From assembly GCA_046154645.1 (NCBI GenBank), contig JBJXDZ010000134.1:6288-70287 (forward strand): DNA of 64,000 nucleotides. The letters are read 5' to 3'. How positions within the stretch are numbered: the first letter of the stretch is position 1; each line of letters opens with the position of its first letter. A program made the position numbers and the translations under genes. Positions 50,376 to 58,724 of this stretch are shown here, piece after piece. This stretch comes from Ga0077555 sp046154645. Its GTDB lineage: Bacteria; Pseudomonadota; Alphaproteobacteria; Rhizobiales; Hyphomicrobiaceae. A model generated the notes under the pieces. It was not told the DNA's origin. It was given only the letters and a program-made list of their open reading frames with translations, and made no database searches.

Positions 50376-50408
50376 GTGGAAGTCATCAAACCTTGGATCG
50401 CTTACACG

Positions 50409-50522
50409 TCCCCCTCCCATCAGGGGAGGGGGCTAGGGGTGGGGTAGAGAAGCCAAGCGCAGTCGGTGCGGGCTACGCCTGGACGTTCTGCCCACCCCTA
50501 CCCCTCCCCGCTGGGGAGGGGA
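50409..50522. repeat. GC-rich compound inverted repeat
   Basis: The left arm is CCCCTCCCATCAGGGGAGGG then GGCTAGGGGTGGGG; the right arm is CCCACCCCTACCCCTCCCC then GCTGGGGAGGGG. The arms pair with each other, and each also forms its own small hairpin. It lies between the GT2 gene and purH, both minus strand, and could terminate purH transcription. This type of palindrome is widespread in alphaproteobacterial intergenic DNA. Confidence 0.75.
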
Positions 50523-50618
50523 AGCAAGTTGCGATGTTGACCCGCCGGAAAAGGCATTCGTCGGCGCCAAAGTTAGCTGCCACTGGCATCTACCGGTAGC
50601 CCTGCCGCACCAACAGGC

Positions 50619-52202
50619 TCAATGCCGGAAATGCCGCATGCCCGTGAACACCATGGCAATTTCGGCCTCGTCGGCGGCTTTGATCACCTCGGCGTCGCGC
50701 ATCGAGGCACCGGGCTGGATGACGGCCGTTGCCCCCGCGCCCGCCGCCGAAACAAGTCCGTCCGCGAACGGGAAGAAGGCATCCGAGGCGACGACCGAGC
50801 CCTGGACGGCGAGCCCTGCCATCTCGGCCTTGATGACGGCGATGCGCGAGGAATTGATCCGGCTCATCTGGCCGGCGCCGACGCCGATCGTGGCCCCATC
50901 CCGGGCGTAGACGATGGCATTGGATTTGACGAACTTGGCGACCTTCCAGGCGAACAGCAGGTCGGCCATTTCAGAGGCGGTCGGCTGCCGCTTGGTGACC
51001 ACCTTCAAGGCCTCGTAAAGCTGCAGGTCGGCATCCTGCACCAGCAGCCCGCCGGTCACCTTCTTCCAGTCGAGCCGTTGCGCATCTGCCTTTGGCCAGT
51101 CTCCGCAGGCCAGCAGGCGCACATTCTTCTTGGCCGCCACGATGGCTTCGACCTCGGGGCCTACGCTCGGCGCCACGATCACTTCGACGAACTGCCGGTC
51201 GACGATGGACTTCGCCGTTGCCGCATCGAGCGTCCGGTTGAACGCGATGATGCCGCCGAAAGCTGATTCCGGATCGGTCTTGAAAGCGCGGTCGTAGGCT
51301 GCAAGCAGCGTCTCGGCTTCAGCGACGCCGCAGGGATTGGCGTGTTTGACGATGACGCAGGCGGGCTTGTCGGCGAAGGCCTTGACGCATTCGAGGGCGG
51401 CGTCCGTGTCGGCGATATTATTGTAGGAGAGTTCCTTACCTTGCAGTTGGCGGGCCGCTGCGATGGAACCGACCGGGGCGCGGGATGCTCGATAGAAAGC
51501 CCCGGTCTGGTGGGGGTTCTCGCCGTAACGGAGATCCTGCGCCTTGGTGAGTTGCACGGTGAAGGTGCGCGGGAAACCTTCTCCCTTTCCCTCGGGGTGC
51601 TCAACGACGGCGCCGAGCCAATTTGAGATCGCCCCATCATAGGCCGCCGTGCGCGCGTAGGCCTTTTGTGCTAGCTCACGCCGCAGCGCCGCCGTGGTCG
51701 CGCCACCGTTGCCCCGCATGGCCTCGAGCACCCGCGCATAGTCCTCTGGCTCCACCACGACCGTAACGCTGGCATGGTTCTTGGCCGCACCACGGATCAT
51801 GGCGGGGCCGCCGATGTCGATGTTTTCCACGCAGGTGTCGTAGTCGGCGCCCTTGGCGACCGTTGCCTCGAAGGGATAGAGGTTCACGATCAGCAGATCG
51901 ATCGGCCCGATGCCGTGCGTCGCCGCTGCCCGGTCATGCTCGGCATTGCCGCGCACCGCCAGCAGGCCGCCGTGCACTTTCGGGTGCAGCGTCTTCAGGC
52001 GGCCGTCCATCATCTCGGGAAAGCCCGTGTGCTCGGCCACGTCCTTGACCGCGATGCTGGCAGCTTTCAGGGCCGCCGCCGTACCGCCCGTGGACAAGAT
52101 CTCGACGCCTTGCGCCGCCAGTGCCCGGGCAAGCTCGATCAGGCCCGCCTTGTCGGAGACGGAGATCAGCGCGCGGCGGATTTTCTGGTCGGAAGCGGCC
52201 AT
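50619..52202 (-). CDS. purH: Bifunctional AICAR transformylase / IMP cyclohydrolase
   Basis: A 527-residue cytosolic enzyme for the last two steps of purine synthesis. The N-terminal MGS-like cyclohydrolase domain has RALISVSDKAGLIELARAL, EILSTGGTAAAL, TGFPEMMDGRLKTLHPKVHGGLL and ENIDIGGPAMIRGAAKNHA. The transformylase domain has LRYGENPHQTGAFY, VIVKHANPCGVA, ESAFGGIIAFNR and, at the end, GMRHFRH. Length and motifs are normal. Monocistronic. Confidence 0.98.
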   Translation of the reverse strand: MAASDQKIRRALISVSDKAGLIELARALAAQGVEILSTGGTAAALKAASIAVKDVAEHTGFPEMMDGRLKTLHPKVHGGLLAVRGNAEHDRAAATHGIGPIDLLIVNLYPFEATVAKGADYDTCVENIDIGGPAMIRGAAKNHASVTVVVEPEDYARVLEAMRGNGGATTAALRRELAQKAYARTAAYDGAISNWLGAVVEHPEGKGEGFPRTFTVQLTKAQDLRYGENPHQTGAFYRASRAPVGSIAAARQLQGKELSYNNIADTDAALECVKAFADKPACVIVKHANPCGVAEAETLLAAYDRAFKTDPESAFGGIIAFNRTLDAATAKSIVDRQFVEVIVAPSVGPEVEAIVAAKKNVRLLACGDWPKADAQRLDWKKVTGGLLVQDADLQLYEALKVVTKRQPTASEMADLLFAWKVAKFVKSNAIVYARDGATIGVGAGQMSRINSSRIAVIKAEMAGLAVQGSVVASDAFFPFADGLVSAAGAGATAVIQPGASMRDAEVIKAADEAEIAMVFTGMRHFRH

Positions 52203-52341
52203 GGTCGGCTCCTTGGCGTGTCGTCAGCGTGGTTCGCCGCGCTGGTAGCACACCCTGCCGGCACGACAAACCCGCCGAACGTCCCACGCTGCCGCACCGG
52301 GCGCCGTCCCTCGACATCGGTAGAGAGACGGCCCTGTCGGC

Positions 52342-52728
52342 TCAGGCCTTCTTGGCGGCGCGCTCGGCCAGCACCTTGCGGGCGATGCGGAAGCATTCGA
52401 CGCCGGCCGGAAAGCCCGCGTAGATGCCGATCTGATGCAGGATGGCCTTCAATTCATCCTTGGTGACGCCGTTGTTGAGCGCACCATTGAGATGCAACTC
52501 CCACTCATGCATGCGGCCGAGCGCCGCCAGCATGGTGAGATTGAGCATCGAGCGCGTCTTGGCCGGCAGCGTGTCGTCGCCCCACACCTTGCCCCAGCAA
52601 AACTCATTCAGCATGTCCTGCCATTCGGCATTGAAGTCGTCGACTGTCGACAGGCTTTTCTCGACGTAGTCGGCGCCCAGTGTCTTCTTGCGCGCGGCAA
52701 GGCCCTTTTCCCAAAGCTGGCGATCCAT
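52342..52728 (-). CDS. Carboxymuconolactone decarboxylase family protein
   Basis: A 128-residue helical protein of the CMD/AhpD-like superfamily: GLAARKKTLGADYVEKSLSTVDDFN, CWGKVWGDDTLPAKTRSMLNLTMLAALGR, ELHLNGALNNGVTKDELKAILHQIGIYAGFPAGVECFRIA. It lacks the paired CxxC of AhpD, so it is closer to the decarboxylase branch. AGGAGAC precedes the ATG at 52728. The substrate is unknown. It lies between purH and the channel gene on the same strand. Confidence 0.92.
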   Translation of the reverse strand: MDRQLWEKGLAARKKTLGADYVEKSLSTVDDFNAEWQDMLNEFCWGKVWGDDTLPAKTRSMLNLTMLAALGRMHEWELHLNGALNNGVTKDELKAILHQIGIYAGFPAGVECFRIARKVLAERAAKKA

Positions 52729-52831
52729 GCTGTGTCTCCTGTGCGGTGGCAGCCGTTGTGGCAGCCTCGAGGTGCGGCGGCCGGTCGCTGGACCGTGCCG
52801 GTACGATGATTGGCAGCCCGGAACCGACGGC

Positions 52832-54052
52832 TCAAGTCGAAATTGACCCTCCGCCCGCCCGTGCCGTGGCCTCGGCGGCTTGTCGCGCGGCCTTGCGATT
52901 GGCTGCGACCTGGCGAATGTGGGCGCCGATCTGGGGGCTTGCCACCTCGATGCGGTAGAAGTCGTCACGGTAGAGTTTGAGCAGCCGGCAGCGCGACAGG
53001 GTGACGAAGCGGCCGGGTTGCACGTCGCCGTCGAGCAAGGCGACGATGCCGAAGAAGTCGCCGGTCGTGTACTCGGTCGTGGCGTTGCCGGCTTGCAGGC
53101 GGACATTGCCGGAGGCGACGAAATACATGGCATGGCCGGGACTGCCGGCCGCCATGATCTGGGTGTTGGGCGGCAGATGCTGGGCGTGCAGCAGCGGCAT
53201 CAATTCGGCGACCTGGCTGGTGTCGAGTTCCGCCAGCAACGGAATGCGCGACATCAGCGACCACGTCACGACGAAGTCGCGCCGGCCGGCCTCCTGCGCA
53301 AAGCCTGACGAGATGATCGCCACCGGTAGCGCCAGGATGCAGAGGCCGAACAGCATGGTCAGCATGGCCCAGAGTTTGCCAAGCGGCGTGATGGGCACCA
53401 CGTCGCCATAACCGACGGTGGTCAGGGTCGTCATGGCCCAGTAGGCCGCCAGCGGCACGCTGCCGAATTTGTCGGGTTGCTCGCGGCCCTCGATGAAATA
53501 CATGCCGGTCGAGCTGAACAGCAGCGCGAGCAGCAGCAGCAGGCCTGCTCCCGTTAGCGTCCGCGACTCGTTGGCCAGCACGCGCACCAGCGTGTGCATG
53601 GCCGGTGAATAGCGCGACAGCTTGAACAGCCGTAGCAGCCGGAAGGCGCGCAGGATGCGCAGGTCGAGGCCCATCATGCTGCCGAGATAGAACGGCAGGA
53701 CGGCGAGCAGGTCGAAGATCAGCAATGGGCGACGGGCAAAGTGCAGGCGGGCCTGCAGCGGCGACAGGCGCGACAGGAACGGCACCTCCACCGCTGTCCA
53801 CAGGCGCAAGATGTATTCGATCGTGAACACGGCCACGGAGGCTATTTCGAAGGCGTGCAGCCAGCCGCCATAAGCCGCGTGGATATGGGGCACGGTTTCG
53901 GCGCAGAAGGCCGCGATGTTGGCCAGAATCAACAGGACGATGAAGCTATCGAACAGCTTGCTGGTCCGATCCTCACCGCGACCGATCTCGATAATCTCGA
54001 AAACGCGACGGCGTAGTCGTGCCGAATCCCAGCGGTCGTCGTGTCCTCGCAT
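52832..54052 (-). CDS. Voltage-gated-type potassium channel with cyclic-nucleotide-binding-like domain
   Basis: A 406-residue six-helix ion channel. The S4-like segment is LRILRAFRLLRLFKLSRYS, with regularly spaced Arg/Lys. The pore has MTTLTTVGYGDVVPITPLG, containing the K+ selectivity filter TVGYGD. After S6 comes a cNMP-type domain (LMPLLHAQHLPPNTQIMAAGSPGHAMYFVASGNVRL ... FFGIVALLDG). The phosphate-binding cassette is weak, so ligand binding is uncertain. This is the MloK/CNBD-channel architecture. The ATG at 54052 follows AAGGGAC. Confidence 0.92.
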   Translation of the reverse strand: MRGHDDRWDSARLRRRVFEIIEIGRGEDRTSKLFDSFIVLLILANIAAFCAETVPHIHAAYGGWLHAFEIASVAVFTIEYILRLWTAVEVPFLSRLSPLQARLHFARRPLLIFDLLAVLPFYLGSMMGLDLRILRAFRLLRLFKLSRYSPAMHTLVRVLANESRTLTGAGLLLLLALLFSSTGMYFIEGREQPDKFGSVPLAAYWAMTTLTTVGYGDVVPITPLGKLWAMLTMLFGLCILALPVAIISSGFAQEAGRRDFVVTWSLMSRIPLLAELDTSQVAELMPLLHAQHLPPNTQIMAAGSPGHAMYFVASGNVRLQAGNATTEYTTGDFFGIVALLDGDVQPGRFVTLSRCRLLKLYRDDFYRIEVASPQIGAHIRQVAANRKAARQAAEATARAGGGSIST

Positions 54053-54459
54053 GTCCCTTGCGGCTCCTCGCAGCGCTCGACGGCCGGCCATCCTGTACGG
54101 CCGGCGCCCGCCCGTATTTTGTCGCGCTTTTGCGACCGAGATCGCGGCAATCACCAGCCTTGGTCAATGGCGCAGATCAATGTTTCCGGTTGGTGCTCAA
54201 GGCAACTCAGTTCTCGAGCGTCCTCGTGGAACGTGCGGTCGCTTGGCCAGACGTGGTCCGGGCACCCGAACTGGCATTGTGCGCCGCACGCGTTACTGGG
54301 ACGATCCGGAAAACGGATGCGCGACAGGGTTACGCCTGGGACTTGGTGTCTCACCTGGCAGCATTCCGCTTGGGATTGGCCGTCGCGGGGCGTCTAAGGG
54401 GGCGCAGAATGGGATTTCGGGTGGTCCGGTCGGGGGCCGCAGGATACAGGTTCAACACC
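54053..54459. promoter_or_regulatory. Divergent intergenic region between the channel and the MFS permease
   Basis: About 400 bases that must carry promoters for both genes. The permease frame stays open through it, but that extension has no family features. No operator or RNA gene is recognised. Confidence 0.4.
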
Positions 54460-55689
54460 ATGACGGACCAGAACGGCAGCGGCGCGGCGGCAAGCGGCGG
54501 CTACATGCGCAACGTGGCTGTCCTGGCCGTGGCGCAAGGCCTGTTCATGACCACCCAATCGATGGGTATCGCGACCACGCCGCTGGCCGGCTATGCCCTG
54601 CTCGGCGACGACAAATCGCTGGCGACCTTGCCGATTTTCCTCAATCACGCCGGCATCATGCTGACGACGATTCCGGCCTCCCTGCTGATGGGTCGAATTG
54701 GCCGGCGGGCGGGGTTCACCATCGGCGCTCTGCTGGCGATCGTGTTCGGGCTGATGGCGGCCTGGGCGATCTGGATCCAGAGCTTCGAATTGCTGTGCGT
54801 GTCGGCGCTGCTGCAGGGGTGTGCGGCAGCCTTCGCCTGGTATTATCGGTTCGCCGCCGCCGATGCCTCACCCGCGGCGTTCAAGCCAAAGGCCATTTCC
54901 TACGTCATGGCTGGCGGCATTGCGGCCGGCATCATCGGGCCGGAAATCGCCAAGCGCACGGTCGATTGGTTCGCGCCCGTCACCTTCATGGGCGTTTACC
55001 TGGCCATTGCCATTGTCGGCGTGCTGAGCACGGTGCTGGTGCAGGCGCTGCGCATCCCTAAGCTCACCGCCGCCGAGCAAGCCAAGGGCGGGCGGCCCCT
55101 GTCGCAGATCGCGCGACAACCGCGCTTCATCGCGGCGCTGATTGCCTCCATGCTCGGCTATGGCGTCATGACGCTCGTCATGTCGTCGACGCCACTCGCC
55201 ATGCTGGCCTGTGGCTTCAAGTTCGCCGACAGCGCGACCGTGATCCAGGTGCACATCATCGCCATGTTCCTGCCGTCGTTCTTCACGGGCCACCTGATCG
55301 CTCGGTTCGGCGTTCTGACCATTGTCACTGCGGGCGCCGTCATTCAGCTTGGCTGTGCGCTGGTCAATCTCGCCGGCATCGAGCTGTGGAATTTCATGCT
55401 GGCCAACGCGCTGGTGGGCCTGGGGTGGAATTTCACCTTCGTTGGCGGATCAACGCTGCTCACCTCCACCTATCAACCGGCGGAGCGGGCCAAGGCACAG
55501 GCCGCCCATGATTTCCTGGTCTATGCCACCACGGCGACGGCGGCTGCGGCGGCCGGGTTCCTGCAGCAGAAGGCTGGCTGGGCAGTGATCAACATGGCCG
55601 CCATTCCGCTGATGGTGATCGTGGTCGCGACCATGGCGTGGCTGGCGCTGCGGCAGCGGCGTGAGGCGGGTCTGGCCCTGCGCACGTGA
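54460..55689 (+). CDS. MFS transporter
   Basis: A 409-residue, 12-helix major facilitator permease. The loop between helices 2 and 3 reads LLMGRIGRRAGF (family G-R-x-x-G-R-R/K signature), and the middle loop holds LRIPKLTAAEQAKGGRPLSQIARQPRF. The second half has the equivalent TGHLIARFGVLTIV. The C-terminal half includes NFTFVGGSTLLTSTYQPAERAKAQA, common in a group of bacterial MFS proteins of unknown substrate. The ATG at 54460 is chosen after the non-conserved N-terminal extension. Confidence 0.92.
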   Translation: MTDQNGSGAAASGGYMRNVAVLAVAQGLFMTTQSMGIATTPLAGYALLGDDKSLATLPIFLNHAGIMLTTIPASLLMGRIGRRAGFTIGALLAIVFGLMAAWAIWIQSFELLCVSALLQGCAAAFAWYYRFAAADASPAAFKPKAISYVMAGGIAAGIIGPEIAKRTVDWFAPVTFMGVYLAIAIVGVLSTVLVQALRIPKLTAAEQAKGGRPLSQIARQPRFIAALIASMLGYGVMTLVMSSTPLAMLACGFKFADSATVIQVHIIAMFLPSFFTGHLIARFGVLTIVTAGAVIQLGCALVNLAGIELWNFMLANALVGLGWNFTFVGGSTLLTSTYQPAERAKAQAAHDFLVYATTATAAAAAGFLQQKAGWAVINMAAIPLMVIVVATMAWLALRQRREAGLALRT

Positions 55690-55747
55690 AGGACACGACC
55701 AAACATGACTGCAGACCGGTTGGTGGAAAATCACCAAGTTCGGGCAA

Positions 55748-57151
55748 TCACAAGGTATTCTTATAGATCACGCCGTTCTTCATGATCATCTTGAAGTTCT
55801 TGTCCGGATCTGCAACGAGTTCCAGATTGTCGAGAGGGTTTCCACTGACGACAATCAAATCCGCCAAGGCGCCCTTCTCGACGACGCCGAGTTTGCCCGG
55901 ATAGGCATTCCGCGGGCCTGAGAGTGCCAGCAGTTGGGCATTGTCGTGCGTCATCAGCTTCAGCGCCTCGGCCGAAGTGAACCATTGCTTCAACTTCAGA
56001 ATGTCGGTGTTCTGCTTCGTCATTTGCTTGGGGTCGAACATCAGGTCGGTTCCGAACGCCAGTTTGACCTTGTGCTTCTTGGCAGAAACGAATGCCGCTG
56101 ACGTTCCTTCCACGACCATGCGCTTCTTGATGCGAATGGCCTCCGGTGCGCTTGGCGGTGCTTCGTCGAGAGATTGGAGGCTGAGCCACACGCCCTTGTC
56201 GGCCAGATACTTGATTGTGTCGTCGTCGGCGAGTTGACCATGCTCGATGCACTTGATGCCGGCCTCGACAGCGCGGCGTATGGCCTTGGGGGTATAGGCA
56301 TGCGCCGTCACATACGTGTTCCAGTCGTCCGCTGCTTCCACGGCGGCCTTCAACTCGTCGAGCGTGTACTGGGTCACATCGAGCGGATCGTAGGTCGATG
56401 CCGCGCCGCCGCCCGCCAGGATCTTGATCTGAGTCGTCCCCCCACGCAGGTTCTCTCGCGTTGCTGTGAGCACTTCGTCGCGACCATCCGCGATGAAGCC
56501 CGCACCAAGCAGCTCCCCGCGTGTGAAACCGCCACCGAAGCGGTGAGCGCGGTCGGTCGGTTTGCGAAAGTCGCCATGCCCGGATGTCTGGGAGATCAAT
56601 GCGCCACTCGGATAGATGCGCGGGCCGATGTTTTTGCCTTCGTCGATCAGCTTCTTGACGCCGAATACAGGGCCTCCCACGTCTCGCGCCGAGGTAATGC
56701 CACGGAGCAGCATTTTCTTGGCTTCGTCGGATGCCGTGACTTCAAGATCCTTGAATGGAACAGCCGGATTGAGCAGTCGCACTTGGCTGGTTCCAGCCAT
56801 GAAAATGTGGGTGTGATTGTCGATCAAGCCCGGCATCAAGGTGCCGTTATTGCCCTGAACGACGAGGGCGCCCGGTGGCCCCGAGACCGCACCTGTTTCG
56901 ATGGAAACGATCTTTTCGCCCTCGACCAGTACGGTCATGCCGGTACGCAAGGTGGCACTGACGCCATCAAAGACACTGACGTTGGCGATCACGATCGGTC
57001 GCTTGGTGGCGATCCCAGGCGCTTGCTGCGCAGCAGCTGAACTGACAAGCCCGTTCACGGCAACGACGGCAGCACCGCGCGCCACGAAGCTGCGTCGCGA
57101 CATCTTCGGGGCCGCATGCGAAGGGTCGGGCTGGGGATTGCTCTGGCGCAT
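55748..57151 (-). CDS. Tat-exported amidohydrolase family protein
   Basis: A 467-residue metal-dependent hydrolase (imidazolonepropionase/Xaa-Pro dipeptidase-like). It has a Tat signal (MSRRSFVARGAAVVAVNGLVSSAAA), the HxH metal motif in LIDNHTHIFMAG, Lys in TQIKILAGGGA (possible bridging residue), His in TAHAYTPK and IEHGQL, and Asp in LAFGTDLMFD. All metal ligands appear present. GGAGACGGAAG precedes the ATG at 57151. A periplasmic or cell-surface location is expected; the substrate (dipeptide or cyclic amide) is unknown. Confidence 0.9.
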   Translation of the reverse strand: MRQSNPQPDPSHAAPKMSRRSFVARGAAVVAVNGLVSSAAAQQAPGIATKRPIVIANVSVFDGVSATLRTGMTVLVEGEKIVSIETGAVSGPPGALVVQGNNGTLMPGLIDNHTHIFMAGTSQVRLLNPAVPFKDLEVTASDEAKKMLLRGITSARDVGGPVFGVKKLIDEGKNIGPRIYPSGALISQTSGHGDFRKPTDRAHRFGGGFTRGELLGAGFIADGRDEVLTATRENLRGGTTQIKILAGGGAASTYDPLDVTQYTLDELKAAVEAADDWNTYVTAHAYTPKAIRRAVEAGIKCIEHGQLADDDTIKYLADKGVWLSLQSLDEAPPSAPEAIRIKKRMVVEGTSAAFVSAKKHKVKLAFGTDLMFDPKQMTKQNTDILKLKQWFTSAEALKLMTHDNAQLLALSGPRNAYPGKLGVVEKGALADLIVVSGNPLDNLELVADPDKNFKMIMKNGVIYKNTL

Positions 57152-57441
57152 GGCTTCCGTCTCCGAGGGCCCTGGGTCGCCGCGCGCCAAGAACGATAGG
57201 AATGCCTTGATCTGGCTGCGGGCGTTCCGCCAAGCTAGCTGGGCACGGTTGCTCTGTGCAAGCGATTGCATCGGTAAAGTCAGAGTTGCACGCTTCGCAC
57301 ATCCTCGGGTCCCCCCGTCAAACGACGCGCAGCGCTGCCAACCAAGGGCGGTGCAACGCGTCATCAGAACATTGGCGGCCTTGATCGTCTGTGGTGCGCG
57401 GACGTGTTGACCATGCGGCGTCACGCGTGCATCGTTGTTGG

Positions 57442-57873
57442 ATGAAGCGACCCGATCCGCCCGCTGCACCCACGACCCAAGCCTTCCTCGAGGACGCTGC
57501 CCCACGGCTGGCCGCGTTGTGCACCGCGTGCGGCGCCTGTTTCGATGCCTGCCCGATGGTCGATGTGATCGGGCTTAGGGGCGCCGACAAGGTTACCGTC
57601 ACCAGCGGATTGCGCGATCTGGCGCGCGGCTTGGCGGGACCGGACGATACCGTGCGCTGGGCCGGCGCGTGCGCCAAAAGCGGGCTGTGCGTTGCGGCCT
57701 GTCCCGAGCAGGACAAGGGCCTCGATGCCATGCTGCTGGTGCGCATCGCACGCCAGCACGCGATCAATGTTACGGCCCAACTGAAGCCGAAGGGCGATCC
57801 GGCAGCTTTTCCGCGTGTGAAAGTGTTCGCGCGCCTGCAGCTGACCGATGAGGAGCAGAAGAAATGGCTCTGA
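57442..57873 (+). CDS. 4Fe-4S protein, HdrC/GlpC-like
   Basis: A 143-residue protein with two cluster motifs, LCTACGACFDACPM and CAKSGLCVAACPE, both ending in C-P as in ferredoxin-like HdrC subunits. It overlaps the next gene by 10 bases, and that gene encodes a CCG-domain partner. Together they resemble the minimal HdrCB unit of heterodisulfide reductases or of glycerol-3-phosphate/lactate oxidase Fe-S subunits. No flavoprotein HdrA lies beside them. The start at 57442 is set by the Met before the first cluster. Confidence 0.85.
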   Translation: MKRPDPPAAPTTQAFLEDAAPRLAALCTACGACFDACPMVDVIGLRGADKVTVTSGLRDLARGLAGPDDTVRWAGACAKSGLCVAACPEQDKGLDAMLLVRIARQHAINVTAQLKPKGDPAAFPRVKVFARLQLTDEEQKKWL

Positions 57874-58721
57874 CCACTGACGCCCGCAGGGTGACGTTCT
57901 GGTTCGGTTGCAACATGCTGCGCCATGCCGAGATGATCCGCCTGTCGATGCTGCTGCTCGAGAAAGCGGGCTTCGATGTCGAGGCAGCCGGCGGACCCGG
58001 CTATTGCTGCGGCACAGCGCACGATCATCAGCCGAAGGCCGCCAGCACCATGGCGTCGCGCACCGTCAGCCGCTTCAACGAGAAGGCTGAGGCCGAAGGC
58101 CGCGGCACCGTCGTCACTTGGTGTCCGTCCTGCCACATGCACATGCACGACATCATGGCACCGGGCAATCCGGTGCAGTTCGACGTGGCGCACGTGAGTG
58201 AGATGCTGGCGGACGCTGGCGAGCGTCTGCAGGGGTTGTTCACGACACCGGTCAGGCGGCGCGTGCTGCTGCATCGGCATCATGGATTGCAAACGCATGT
58301 GGCGGTGAACGATCGCGTCCTGAGCCTGCTGCGCCGCATCCCGGGTGTCGAGTTGATTGACGGTCCAACCGAGGCCGGACACATGTGCAGCTCGCTGGCC
58401 GCGGTGCCTGGTGCCTTGTCGCCGGCCCTCACGCGCCTGTGGGCAGCGGCACGCGACGCCCATTGCGACACGGTGGCGACCATCTTCCATTCGTGCCATC
58501 GCGAGATCGTGGCCCTCGACGGTCGCGACGGCATCGGCGTGCGCAACTGGGTGCATCTCGTGGCCGAGGCGATGGGACTGGCGGCCGGTGATGCTTACCT
58601 CGCCTGGAAAAAGGGCGGCGCCCCCGACATCGCGACAATCGAGCGCGCGGGCGAGGAGCATTACAAGAAGCTGATCGAACCGGAGCTGAGAAAGCCCGCG
58701 GCGGCTACCGCGGCGGAGTAA
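57864..58721 (+). CDS. (Fe-S)-binding protein with CCG domain, HdrB-like
   Basis: A 285-residue protein. The first cysteine-rich (CCG) repeat is normal: FWFGCNMLRHAEM, GGPGYCCGT and TWCPSCHMHMHD. The second repeat is degraded: HRHHG replaces the usual Cys-containing strand and GHMC replaces CCG, while FHSCHRE keeps the last Cys. Such repeats bind non-cubane or [4Fe-4S] clusters for disulfide or thiol chemistry. It is translationally coupled to the HdrC-like gene. Electron donor and substrate are unknown. Confidence 0.85.
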   Translation: MALTTDARRVTFWFGCNMLRHAEMIRLSMLLLEKAGFDVEAAGGPGYCCGTAHDHQPKAASTMASRTVSRFNEKAEAEGRGTVVTWCPSCHMHMHDIMAPGNPVQFDVAHVSEMLADAGERLQGLFTTPVRRRVLLHRHHGLQTHVAVNDRVLSLLRRIPGVELIDGPTEAGHMCSSLAAVPGALSPALTRLWAAARDAHCDTVATIFHSCHREIVALDGRDGIGVRNWVHLVAEAMGLAAGDAYLAWKKGGAPDIATIERAGEEHYKKLIEPELRKPAAATAAE

Positions 58722-58724
58722 AGG

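Noticed and set aside
57318..58661. Long minus-strand open frame opposite the HdrC/HdrB-like genes
   Set aside because: The plus-strand products carry clear cluster motifs; the antisense frame has none.
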